7,985 nt of DNA from Anaerolineaceae bacterium (GCA_027348305.1 DAIEPS010000078.1:1-7985), one strand, 5' to 3'. Positions 1 to 6,170 are shown, counted from the first letter of the stretch. A program made the numbers and translations. Notes: generated from the sequence alone by a model not told the origin.

Positions 1-124
1 CCAATCCGGAGCATGTCGGCCACCCATTCCGGGCCAAGACGGCCACTTTTTGAAAGAAATCGGAAACAGTGGCCGACATCAATCGGAATCTGAAATAATA
101 AAAGGGAATCAAAACAGAACTGGT
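1..124. repeat. IS21 left-end multiple repeats (transposase-binding region)
   Basis: CGGCCAC occurs at 17-23 and 40-46 and is inverted as GTGGCCG at 69-75. ATGTCGGCCAC (13-23) and GTGGCCGACAT (69-79) form a perfect 11-bp inverted pair. AAACAGAACTGGT (112-124) is the exact inverse of the sequence at 2498-2510 near the right end. CATCAATCGGAAT (77-89) recurs in direct orientation at 2528-2540. IS21 elements carry several internal copies of the transposase-binding motif near each end, which this fits. I see no convincing promoter for istA in the 175 bp before it. Confidence 0.75.
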
Positions 125-162
125 TAATCTTTGAAAAATGTGGCATCTTAATCTTCCGGGAG

Positions 163-169
163 AAGGAGG
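163..169 (+). promoter_or_regulatory. Ribosome binding site of istA
   Basis: AAGGAGG is a full-strength Shine-Dalgarno sequence. It ends 6 nt before the ATG at 176 and fixes that codon as the istA start. Confidence 0.85.
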
Positions 170-175
170 AGAACA

Positions 176-1720
176 ATGTCACAAGAAAGGTTAACCGTGC
201 GAAAAATCAAAGAAGTACTTCGCCTGAAATGGGAGTGCCAAATCAGCGAGCGATCCATAGCCCGCAGCTGCCGAATATCACGCAGTACCGTAAGTGAATA
301 TGTCAAACGAGCTGAAGCAGCAGGGTTGAAGTGGCCCCTATCAGAAGAGATCACAGATGACCAACTCTACGAACGTCTTTTTCCCAGAACAATACAACTC
401 AATCCAAAAGCAGCCTATATACCAGACTGGCAAGTAATCCACCTGGAACTACGCAAAAAGGGAGTGACTTTGCGATTATTGTGGATGGAATACCTGGAAA
501 GCCATCCCCAAGGATATGGGTATAGCCAGTTCTGCCAATTGTATAGGGATTGGTCCGGGAAGTTTAAACCCACCATGAGATTGAACCATAAAGCAGGGGA
601 AAAGCTGTTTGTGGATTATGCAGGGCAGACAGTTTCTGTGATCGATCCAAAGACGGGAGAAATACAAGAAGCCGAGATCTTCGTTGCCGTTTTGGGAGCA
701 TCAAGCTACATGTACGCAGAAGCGCAGTGGCATCAAGACTTACCGAATTGGATTGGTGGACATGTTCGAGCTTATGAGTTCCTTGAAGGCGTTACCGAGA
801 TAGTGGTTCCGGATAACTTGAAAGCAGGAGTAAGCCATCCCAGCCGATATGATCCGGAGATCAACCAGACCTATCAAGAAATGGCAGAGCATTACGGAGT
901 TGCAGTAATCCCGGCAAGAGTGAGAAGACCAAGAGACAAATCGAAAGCCGAAGTGGGAGTCCAAAATGTGGAACGCTGGATCCTGGCCAGATTGCGCAAC
1001 CAAAGGTTCTTCAGTCTGTTCGAACTGAATAAGGCAATCCGCGAATTATTGAAAGACCTCAATAATCGCAAGATGGAACATCTAGGAAAAAGCCGCAAAG
1101 AATTGTTCGATCTGGTAGATAAACCAGCACTCAAACCTTTACCCGCCACTCCTTATGAATTCGCCCTGTGGAAAAAAGCCAAGATCAGCATTGATTATCA
1201 TGTTGAATATGATGATGTCTATTACTCTGTTCCCTGCCATTTGTATCCCGCTGAAGTGCTAATACGAGCCACTGAAAGAGCAATAGAGATATTTCACAAT
1301 GGACAGAGAGTCGCTTTGCATCCCCGTTCTCATGAACAAGGCAGACACTTCACCATCAAAGAACACATGCCCTCAGACCATCGTTTTTATAGCGAGTGGT
1401 CTCCTGAACGGTTTATTCGTTGGGCGGAGAAGATTGGTCCCGAAACAGCCAAAGTTGTGCAAATGGAACTGGACTCCAGACAACATCCGGAACAGGCTTT
1501 TCGTGCTTGTCTTGGAATATTAGGGTTTGCCAGGAAATACTCTATCGAGAGACTGGAATCTGCCTGCCATTATGCATTTGCGAATGAAATTCACAGTTAT
1601 AGAGGAATAAAAAATATATTGGAGAACCATCTTGATCAACTGACAAGTTTGGAGGATATGACACAAATGTCTTTCATGCCACCTCATACCAATGTGCGTG
1701 GCAAAGATTATTACAACTAA
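176..1720 (+). CDS. istA: IS21-family transposase IstA (DDE)
   Basis: Catalyses DNA strand cleavage and transfer for the insertion sequence, working with IstB. The N-terminal ~60 residues form a helix-turn-helix region, with a stretch near residues 25-45 reading ERSIARSCRISRSTVSEYVK. The retroviral-integrase-like core follows. Its acidic triad is visible as D147 (in VDYAG), D213 (in VPDNLKAGV) and E259 (in KAEVGVQ), about 45 residues after the second D. A basic C-terminal region follows. The 514-residue length is normal for the family and there is no internal stop or frameshift. The start is set by a perfect Shine-Dalgarno sequence. istB begins 13 nt after the istA stop, with its ribosome binding site overlapping the istA stop codon, so the two are probably co-transcribed and translationally coupled. 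Confidence 0.95.
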   Translation: MSQERLTVRKIKEVLRLKWECQISERSIARSCRISRSTVSEYVKRAEAAGLKWPLSEEITDDQLYERLFPRTIQLNPKAAYIPDWQVIHLELRKKGVTLRLLWMEYLESHPQGYGYSQFCQLYRDWSGKFKPTMRLNHKAGEKLFVDYAGQTVSVIDPKTGEIQEAEIFVAVLGASSYMYAEAQWHQDLPNWIGGHVRAYEFLEGVTEIVVPDNLKAGVSHPSRYDPEINQTYQEMAEHYGVAVIPARVRRPRDKSKAEVGVQNVERWILARLRNQRFFSLFELNKAIRELLKDLNNRKMEHLGKSRKELFDLVDKPALKPLPATPYEFALWKKAKISIDYHVEYDDVYYSVPCHLYPAEVLIRATERAIEIFHNGQRVALHPRSHEQGRHFTIKEHMPSDHRFYSEWSPERFIRWAEKIGPETAKVVQMELDSRQHPEQAFRACLGILGFARKYSIERLESACHYAFANEIHSYRGIKNILENHLDQLTSLEDMTQMSFMPPHTNVRGKDYYN

Positions 1721-1733
1721 AGGAGAATTGAAT

Positions 1734-2483
1734 ATGTTATTGCAACCTTTGATGGACAAACTGACCCAGCTTCATCTCCCCGCTTTTCGCAAAGGGATTG
1801 AGGAACAAATAACCAATCCCAAATATAGTGATCTTTCTTTTGATGAACGGCTTTCAATCCTGGTTGATCTGGAACTACTCCAAAGAGACAGCAGTCGTTT
1901 GAACCGGTATTTGAAGAAAGCGCGTTTTCATCTGGACGCTGCTTTGGAGGATTTTGATTTTTCTCCTGTGAGAGGAGTGGATAAGCACCAGGTATTGGAA
2001 TTGTCTCATGGCGGATGGATCACCAATAAACTCAATGTGATTATCTCTGGTCCAACCGGTGCTGGGAAAACATTCCTGAGTTGCGCACTCGGACATGCAT
2101 CGTGCCGAAATGATTTTTTCGTTCGGTACTTTAGAACTCCGCGTTTCCTTCAGGATTTGAGGCTTGCTCATGCAGATGGTTCTTACCCCAAGCTGCTGGC
2201 TGCTCTCGCTCGCTTTGATCTGATCATCTTTGATGATTGGATGCGAGATACTTTATCCCTGGCGCAATCGCAGGATTTACTCGATATCCTGGATGATCGT
2301 TACGGACGTTCTTCTACCATGGTGGTGACTCAAATCCCTATTGATGCGTGGCATGAACGTATTCCAGATCCCACCTTGGCTGATGCCATCCTTGATCGGT
2401 TGGTTAACAATGCTTATCGTCTCCAATTAACCGGTGAATCACAGAGACGCCTTCGTTCATCCACATCCATGTCGGCCACTTGA
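1734..2483 (+). CDS. istB: IS21-family helper ATPase IstB
   Basis: AAA+ ATPase related to DnaC that assembles on target DNA and stimulates the IstA transposase. With the ATG at 1734 it has 249 residues, the usual IstB length. An AAAGGAG at 1719-1725 stands 8 nt before this ATG. In-frame codons further upstream (1692 inside istA, TTG at 1728) have poorer ribosome binding sites. Walker A is GPTGAGKT at residues 106-113 and Walker B is LIIFDDW at 163-169, with D167-D168. An arginine-rich C-terminus (ESQRRLR) ends the protein. The last bases of the gene contain ATGTCGGCCAC (2469-2479), so the end of the coding sequence doubles as part of the right-end repeat region of the element. Confidence 0.94.
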   Translation: MLLQPLMDKLTQLHLPAFRKGIEEQITNPKYSDLSFDERLSILVDLELLQRDSSRLNRYLKKARFHLDAALEDFDFSPVRGVDKHQVLELSHGGWITNKLNVIISGPTGAGKTFLSCALGHASCRNDFFVRYFRTPRFLQDLRLAHADGSYPKLLAALARFDLIIFDDWMRDTLSLAQSQDLLDILDDRYGRSSTMVVTQIPIDAWHERIPDPTLADAILDRLVNNAYRLQLTGESQRRLRSSTSMSAT

Positions 2484-2567
2484 TTTATAATCTTCTTACC
2501 AGTTCTGTTTCACCCTTAACTGGCCGCCATCAATCGGAATTGGTGGCCGTTTTCACCGGAATGCGCA
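2469..2567. repeat. IS21 right-end multiple repeats
   Basis: The region holds ATGTCGGCCAC (2469-2479), ACCAGTTCTGTTT (2498-2510, exact inverse of 112-124), TGGCCGCCAT at 2521-2530, CATCAATCGGAAT (2528-2540, direct copy of 77-89) and GTGGCCG at 2543-2549. The tip, read inward, is TGCGCATTCCGGTGAAAACG. Motif content and order mirror the left end, apart from the left tip that lies outside the window. Confidence 0.78.
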
Positions 2568-2836
2568 ATCAATTGAAACGGTTTAATTTTTCTCATCAAA
2601 GCAATCGAATTAAAAAATTTACTAGGGCATATCATGAAATAACAAAAAATCTTAGTAATACAAAATATATACCCAATTTTGATCAATATTCTATTGTCGA
2701 AAAATCATATGTTCTTAAAGCTGTTTTTGGGCTAGATATAAGAAAAATGAGTCACAAACAGATTGAGTATAAATTTAAACAGATTGTTTTTAAAAGTATA
2801 AAAGAGCTTGAAAGAGATCTTGCTAAACATTCATAA
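2568..2836 (+). pseudogene. 3' remnant of an AT-rich gene interrupted by the IS21 element
   Basis: Immediately after the IS right end an open frame continues for about 88 residues to a TAA at 2834-2836. It begins NQLKRFNFSHQSNRIKKF and ends IKELERDLAKHS. The product is strongly basic, rich in K, I, N and F, predicted helical, and has no signal peptide or membrane segment. It is much more AT-rich than the chromosomal genes to its right, which suggests acquired DNA. There is no ribosome binding site or plausible start at its beginning. The frame is open back to a TTG at 2480 inside the IS, but that stretch is IS sequence, so the 5' part of the gene was presumably separated by the insertion and lies left of the window. 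I do not recognise the family. A defence, phage or toxin-type gene would fit the composition, but nothing in the residues proves it. Confidence 0.6.
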
Positions 2837-2879
2837 TTTTTATTAATTGTTTAACCTTTCAAAGAAACAACTAGTGACT

Positions 2880-2910
2880 TCTACATTTATCTGTAGATAA
2901 TTATTTTTAT
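2880..2910 (+). terminator. Weak terminator-like hairpin after the gene remnant
   Basis: TCTACA (2880-2885) pairs with TGTAGA (2892-2897) across a 6-nt loop, and an AT-rich stretch containing a T5 run follows. The stem is short and has little GC, so termination would be inefficient. The rest of 2837-2940 is AT-rich and I see no gene in it. Confidence 0.3.
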
Positions 2911-2955
2911 TATTCATAAATTTACAAAAAAATTTGATCGGCTCTTTTTCTGCTG

Positions 2956-2980
2956 ATTTCGTGTATTTCGTGTTAAGCAC
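2956..2980. repeat. Tandem ATTTCGTGT pair, copy 1 of a dispersed TTTCGTGTTAA motif
   Basis: ATTTCGTGT occurs twice in tandem (2956-2964 and 2965-2973). The second copy continues as TTTCGTGTTAAGCAC. A near-identical TTTCGTGTTAATCAC is found at 6171-6185, at the junction of the DUF1638 and RACo-like genes. The role is unknown. Confidence 0.45.
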
Positions 2981-2991
2981 TTTTTCCCCCC

Positions 2992-3020
2992 TTGACATCC
3001 TCCTCACTCCGCGTTATATT
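2992..3020 (+). promoter_or_regulatory. Sigma70-type promoter of the ABC/GntR operon
   Basis: A consensus -35 TTGACA (2992-2997) and a -10 TATATT (3015-3020) are separated by the optimal 17 bp. Transcription should start near 3027, inside the palindrome described next, leaving a leader of about 30 nt before the ATG at 3058. A near-consensus promoter with an operator over its start point is typical of a cassette held off by a repressor. Confidence 0.8.
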
Positions 3021-3040
3021 GTGTATATACGATATGCACA
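3020..3040. promoter_or_regulatory. Palindromic operator, probable GntR (YtrA/PmtR-type) site
   Basis: Arms TGTGTATAT (3020-3028) and ATATGCACA (3032-3040) form a 9-bp inverted repeat with one mismatch around the 3-bp centre ACG. It abuts the -10 box and covers the predicted +1, so a bound dimer would block initiation. The operon's own last gene encodes a GntR-type regulator, making autoregulation the simplest reading. Assignment of this site to that protein is inference. Confidence 0.65.
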
Positions 3041-3045
3041 GTTTC

Positions 3046-3051
3046 AAGGAG
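3046..3051 (+). promoter_or_regulatory. Ribosome binding site of the ABC ATPase
   Basis: AAGGAG ends 6 nt before the ATG at 3058 and decides that start. Confidence 0.8.
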
Positions 3052-3057
3052 TGATTC

Positions 3058-3912
3058 ATGGAAATTCTATCCGTTCAGCACCTCAGCAAGCACTACCCCA
3101 AATTCGACCTCAAAGACGTCTCTTTCAGCCTCGAAAAGGGCTATATCATGGGCTTCATCGGAAGCAACGGCGCGGGCAAGACCACCACGCTGAAATCGAT
3201 GCTCGGACTTGTTCACAAAGACGGCGGCACGATCAGCATGCTCGGCATGGATTTTGATCAGCACGAACTGGAGATCAAGCAGCACATCGGTTTCATGTTC
3301 GGCGGTGTGGACTATTACGCCAAGACGAAGATCCGCACAATCAGCGATGTGGTGCGCAGGTTTTACCGCGAGTGGGACGATTCGATCTATCAAAAGTACA
3401 TGAAGCGCTTCGCCCTGGATGAAAACAAGCGACCCTCTGAACTTTCGAGCGGCATGCGCATTAAGTACTCTTTGGTGCTGGCACTCTCGCACCGCGCCAA
3501 ACTGCTGCTGCTGGATGAGCCCACCAGCGGCCTTGACCCGGTGGCGCGCGACAACCTGCTGGAACTCTTTCAGGAGTTCATCGAAGACGGCGAGCGCAGC
3601 ATCCTCTTTTCGACACACATTACCAGCGATCTCGAAAAATGCGCCGACTTCATCACTTACATCGAAAACGGGCGTATCATCGAGAGCCGCACCAAGGATG
3701 ATCTGCTGCAAGGCTACCGGCTGGTCAAGGGCACAAGCGAGCAGCTTGCCCCCCTACAAGCACGGTTGATCGCCAGCAAATCCCACGCCTACGGTTTCAG
3801 CGGGCTGATCAAGACTGCGGACCTCGAATCCGCGGACCATCTCGAGATCGAAGAACCCTCACTTGAAGACATCATGATCTATTACGCCAAGAAAGAAGGC
3901 TTAAATGAGTAA
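3058..3912 (+). CDS. ABC transporter ATP-binding protein (YtrB/PmtA/BcrA-like)
   Basis: Cytoplasmic ATPase that powers the membrane partner encoded next. Walker A is GSNGAGKT (residues 35-42), Walker B plus catalytic glutamate is LLLLDEP (149-155, E154), the D-loop is SGLD (157-160) and the switch histidine is H187 in STH. The signature motif reads LSSGM (129-133) instead of the usual LSGGQ, and the Q-loop region (IGFMFGGVDYY, 77-87) has no glutamine. Such looser motifs are common in the exporter branch that includes YtrB and PmtA. A C-terminal extension of about 80 residues follows the nucleotide-binding domain, as in the multidrug and bacteriocin-export ATPases. The gene overlaps the permease start by 8 nt, indicating translational coupling. 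The substrate cannot be read from the sequence; a membrane-active peptide or antibiotic is the family-based guess. Confidence 0.9.
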   Translation: MEILSVQHLSKHYPKFDLKDVSFSLEKGYIMGFIGSNGAGKTTTLKSMLGLVHKDGGTISMLGMDFDQHELEIKQHIGFMFGGVDYYAKTKIRTISDVVRRFYREWDDSIYQKYMKRFALDENKRPSELSSGMRIKYSLVLALSHRAKLLLLDEPTSGLDPVARDNLLELFQEFIEDGERSILFSTHITSDLEKCADFITYIENGRIIESRTKDDLLQGYRLVKGTSEQLAPLQARLIASKSHAYGFSGLIKTADLESADHLEIEEPSLEDIMIYYAKKEGLNE

Positions 3913-4552
3913 CCTGATCTACAAAGAGTTCCGCCTGGTGATCCATCCACTATTTTTTGTCACCGCATTGTTCGGCGTGTTGATCCTGATCCCCAACTGG
4001 GTCTATTTCGTGGCATTGATGTACTTCCTGTTCATCGCCATCCCCAACATTTTTATGAATGTCAAGGCGCAGAATGACACCGGTTTTTCGGTGCTGCTGC
4101 CCGTCAGTAAAAGCGATGTGGTCAAGGCGCGCATCTGGTCGATGTCTCTGCTCGAGATCGTGCAGATATTGGTGGCAGCCATTTTTGTGGCGATCAGCGT
4201 AAAGATCAACCCGAAAGGCAATTTCTTGATCGACGCCAACCTGGCCTATTTAGGCTGTTCCCTGGTGATGTACGGCCTCTTCAACATTATCTTTTTCCCG
4301 ATGTTTTACAAGACCACTTACAAGATCGGCATCCCCCTTATAGTTGCCTTAACCGCGGTATTCCTGTTTACCGGTGCCATCGAGGTGCTGGTGGTGACGG
4401 TGCCCGCCGTGGCACATGTGCTGGACGGAGTTAGTTCTGCAGCCTTGGTGCATCAAATACCGGTGCTGGCAGCAGGCATTGCGCTCTTTGCTGGAGCAAA
4501 CTGGCTGGCGTATCGTCTCTCCGCCAGGAACTTTGAGAAGGTCGATCTTTAA
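3905..4552 (+). CDS. ABC-2 type permease, six membrane helices (PmtB-like)
   Basis: Membrane partner of the preceding ATPase. Hydrophobic segments lie near residues 16-30, 33-50, 82-99, 113-133, 143-166 and 186-205. A cytoplasmic loop at 54-76 contains the NDTGFSVLLPVSKSDVVKAR stretch, which resembles the LPVSR..IV..R pattern of ABC2_membrane_5-type permeases such as PmtB and PmtD of phenol-soluble modulin export. The 215-residue length fits that group. The start ATG lies inside the end of the ATPase gene, with AGAAGG at 3894-3899 as ribosome binding site. Only one permease is present, so the working transporter is probably a permease homodimer with an ATPase homodimer, unlike the four-gene Pmt system. 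The family call rests on topology and one loop motif, and the substrate is unknown. Confidence 0.85.
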   Translation: MSNLIYKEFRLVIHPLFFVTALFGVLILIPNWVYFVALMYFLFIAIPNIFMNVKAQNDTGFSVLLPVSKSDVVKARIWSMSLLEIVQILVAAIFVAISVKINPKGNFLIDANLAYLGCSLVMYGLFNIIFFPMFYKTTYKIGIPLIVALTAVFLFTGAIEVLVVTVPAVAHVLDGVSSAALVHQIPVLAAGIALFAGANWLAYRLSARNFEKVDL

Positions 4553-4557
4553 ATAAT

Positions 4558-4929
4558 ATGGAAATCGTTATTTCCAACACCTCGGGTACGCCGATCTATC
4601 AACAGATCTTTGAACAGATCAGCGCGCAGATCGTCAAGGGTGTGCTGCCCAGTGATTTCTGCCTGCCGCCCATCCGCACTGTGGCGAAGGAACTGCGTAT
4701 CAGCGTGATCACAGTCAAGCGCGCCTGGGAAGAATTGGAACATGCCGGCCTGATCTATACCATGGCCGGCAAAGGCTGCTTCGTCTCTCCACTGCAGCCG
4801 AACGCCCTGGACGAAAAACGCAGCCAGCTTGCCGGCGAGAAGCTCGCCAAGGATATGGAGTATTACAAAACCCTCGGCCTTTCGCTGGATGAGATCATCG
4901 CCATGCTCAAGAAGGATTATGGGGAATGA
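4558..4929 (+). CDS. GntR-family transcriptional repressor, YtrA/PmtR subfamily
   Basis: A small 123-residue DNA-binding protein. Residues 10-76 form the GntR winged helix-turn-helix: TPIYQQIFEQI, then LPPIRTVAKELRISVITVKR with the recognition helix near 49-60, then AGLIYTMAGKGCFV as the wing. The remaining ~47 residues are a short helical tail suited to dimerisation. There is no large effector-binding domain, which defines the YtrA type. It starts 5 nt after the permease stop. No good Shine-Dalgarno sequence is close by (GAGAAGG at 4535-4541 is 16 nt away), so translation probably depends on coupling to the permease and would keep the level low. Being last in the operon instead of first is less usual for YtrA-type cassettes. 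Its likely target is the palindrome at 3020-3040. Confidence 0.9.
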   Translation: MEIVISNTSGTPIYQQIFEQISAQIVKGVLPSDFCLPPIRTVAKELRISVITVKRAWEELEHAGLIYTMAGKGCFVSPLQPNALDEKRSQLAGEKLAKDMEYYKTLGLSLDEIIAMLKKDYGE

Positions 4930-4955
4930 GAGCAGAGAGCAGAGAGCAGAGAACA
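4928..4955. repeat. Four tandem copies of a 7-bp purine-rich repeat
   Basis: GAGAGCA is repeated three times (4928-4934, 4935-4941, 4942-4948) and followed by GAGAACA (4949-4955). The array begins at the stop codon of the GntR gene, its first bases being part of the TGA. No hairpin-plus-T-run terminator is seen behind this operon. Confidence 0.85.
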
Positions 4956-5055
4956 GTCAAAACCTAAAGACATTAATAATTCATAGTTGATCGTACTGTT
5001 TTCCATAATCGAATCTTGCAATTGATTATTCTCAATCATCGAGTTTGGTTTTTAC

Positions 5056-5097
5056 TATTCTCCACTCTCTATTCTCGGTTCTCGATTCTGAGTTTTC
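5056..5097. repeat. Degenerate 7-bp pyrimidine-rich array, inverted relative to 4928-4955
   Basis: Successive 7-mers read TATTCTC, CACTCTC, TATTCTC, GGTTCTC, GATTCTG, AGTTTTC. Their complements are GAGAATA, GAGAGTG, GAGAATA, GAGAACC and so on, i.e. the same GAGARNN heptamer as the upstream array on the opposite strand. The two arrays are about 100 bp apart and could base-pair imperfectly. The intervening 4956-5055 is AT-rich with no recognisable gene. Confidence 0.65.
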
Positions 5098-5171
5098 CTA
5101 ATTTCTATTCACTAATCCCTGCCCCACCTATTTACAGTTCAGTCGAAAAACGGTAATTTATCAGTTTTAAC

Positions 5172-5294
5172 CTTATTTTAATGTTTGACCTGCCGATAAT
5201 AAAAATGCATTAAAATAAGTGGGCCATTTATCGGTATTCCCCATTTCGTGGTATCCGTTTATCATTCATTCAAACCATGACTGATGAATGGCCC
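5172..5294. repeat. Nested inverted repeats upstream of the sigma54 promoter
   Basis: Three pairs are visible. CTTATTTTAATG (5172-5183) is the exact inverse of 5208-5219 with a 24-nt spacer. CCGATAA (5193-5199) is the exact inverse of TTATCGG (5228-5234). TGGGCCATTTATC (5220-5232) is the inverse of GATGAATGGCCCA (5283-5295) with one mismatch. They interlock, since the left arm of the second pair lies in the loop of the first. Their position 20-140 bp before the sigma54 box is where activator-binding sites are expected. No gene is seen in 5098-5406. Confidence 0.6.
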
Positions 5295-5311
5295 AGACGG
5301 AAAACTCATTC

Positions 5312-5327
5312 TGGCATGCGTTTTGCA
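5312..5327 (+). promoter_or_regulatory. Sigma54 (-24/-12) promoter of the DUF1638/RACo-like operon
   Basis: TGGCATG (5312-5318), four bases, then TTGCA (5323-5327) matches the RpoN consensus TGGCAYG-N4-TTGCA at every specified position, with the invariant GG and GC exactly 12 bp apart. Transcription should start near 5338, leaving a leader of about 70 nt. Such promoters are silent without an ATP-hydrolysing enhancer-binding protein. None is encoded in this window. Confidence 0.7.
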
Positions 5328-5406
5328 CCACAGATAACCATCGAACCCATATAGCCGCCGGTTTGGACTTCAACCTGGCGGACACGGAATCAAGAAAGAT
5401 GTGTGA

Positions 5407-6159
5407 TTGAGCCGGTATCTATGCATCGCCTGTGAAGTCTTCGCGCGGCCTCTTTATTCCCTCGCCGCCACCTCGCCGAATGTCATCGACATTCAGTTGG
5501 TTCAACGCGGCCTGCACGATGAACCCGCCCGTATGCGCTCCAAACTGCAAAAACGGATCGATATGATGGAAGAACGCGGCTACGAAGCCGTGCTGATGGG
5601 CTACGGCCTGTGCGGCAACGGAACCCTCGGCCTCCAGGCGCGGTCCGTCCCTCTCGTCATCCCCCGCGTGCACGACTGCATCGCCATGCTGCTCGGCGAC
5701 CCCAAACGCTACGCAGATGAATTCTCCAAGACCCCCGGCACCTACTGGCTCTCGCAGGACTTTGCCGAACGCTCCGATGAGGAAGGCAAATTCCGCAGCT
5801 TCGGCCCCATCCCGGATGAAGCCCTCGCAAAGCAGTATGATGTCTTTGTCACCCAATATGGCAAGGAAAACGCTGAATACCTGATCGAAACCCTCGGCAA
5901 CTGGCAGAGACGGTATAAGCGCGCCGCCTTTCTTGATATGGGGGTGGTCGCCCCCAACGGCTACAAGACCAAACTCGAACAGGATTCAGAACGGTTCGAT
6001 TGGGCCTTTGAGACCCTCACCGGCGACCTGAAGATCCTCAGCGGGTTGCTCAACGGCGATTGGGCCAAAAAAGACACCAAGAACTTCATCGTCATCCCCC
6101 CCGGCAGCAGCGTGGATATCACCTACGATAAACACGTTTTTCGCTGCACGCCGGGATGA
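5407..6159 (+). CDS. DUF1638 domain protein (corrinoid methyltransferase-associated)
   Basis: A soluble 250-residue protein of the DUF1638 family, often encoded beside corrinoid proteins, methyltransferases and RACo-type activators. Its biochemical role is unknown. Recognisable family stretches are LCIACEVFARPLYSLA (5-20), GLHDEP (35-40), GYGLCGNGTLGL (65-76) and VIPRVHDCIAMLLGD (84-98). Conserved C9, C69, H89 and C91 could bind a metal or the corrinoid; that is inference. The C-terminus carries IPPG near residue 229. The start is a TTG at 5407: an in-frame stop lies directly upstream, the next in-frame ATG (codon 43) would remove the conserved N-terminus, and a weak AAAG-type ribosome binding site stands 8 nt away. 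An out-of-frame ATG at 5399 encodes only MCD, and its stop overlaps the TTG. The gene is first in the presumed sigma54 operon. Confidence 0.87.
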   Translation: MSRYLCIACEVFARPLYSLAATSPNVIDIQLVQRGLHDEPARMRSKLQKRIDMMEERGYEAVLMGYGLCGNGTLGLQARSVPLVIPRVHDCIAMLLGDPKRYADEFSKTPGTYWLSQDFAERSDEEGKFRSFGPIPDEALAKQYDVFVTQYGKENAEYLIETLGNWQRRYKRAAFLDMGVVAPNGYKTKLEQDSERFDWAFETLTGDLKILSGLLNGDWAKKDTKNFIVIPPGSSVDITYDKHVFRCTPG

Positions 6160-6170
6160 TTTTCGCAGAC

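Larger units (their letters stand above)
1..2567 (+). mobile_element. IS21-family insertion sequence, left tip outside window
   Basis: The two genes in the order istA-istB with nearly abutting ends, framed by long ends carrying repeated CGGCCAC motifs, are diagnostic of the IS21 family. The right end is placed at 2567 because the reverse complement from there begins TGCGCATTCCGGTG, with the TG tip usual for the family. Base composition changes to AT-rich immediately beyond. The window opens with CCAATCCGG, which matches CCAATTCCG lying 24 bp inside the right tip. The left tip is therefore inferred to be about 24 bp upstream of position 1, giving an element near 2.6 kb. Both genes are open, so the copy looks potentially active. 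A target-site duplication cannot be checked because the left flank is missing. Confidence 0.9.

Noticed and set aside
2480..2836. An intact 118-codon gene starting at TTG 2480.
   Set aside because: The first 29 codons are IS21 right-end sequence, no ribosome binding site precedes the TTG, and only the part after 2567 looks like former coding sequence.
2934..3257. A 107-codon plus-strand frame overlapping the ABC ATPase start.
   Set aside because: It crosses the promoter and operator and enters the ATPase gene out of frame; it has no ribosome binding site and no recognisable protein features.
3067..3711. A long minus-strand open frame of 214 codons.
   Set aside because: It is opposite the ABC ATPase, whose Walker, signature and H-loop motifs are all in place; the minus-strand product is low-complexity and follows from codon bias in GC-rich DNA.
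4928..5097. A CRISPR-like array.
   Set aside because: The repeats are 7 bp long and contiguous without spacers, and no cas gene is present.
6157..6159. TGA as a selenocysteine codon joining the two proteins.
   Set aside because: No SECIS-like hairpin is evident directly downstream, and the DUF1638 protein ends naturally shortly after its conserved IPPG region.
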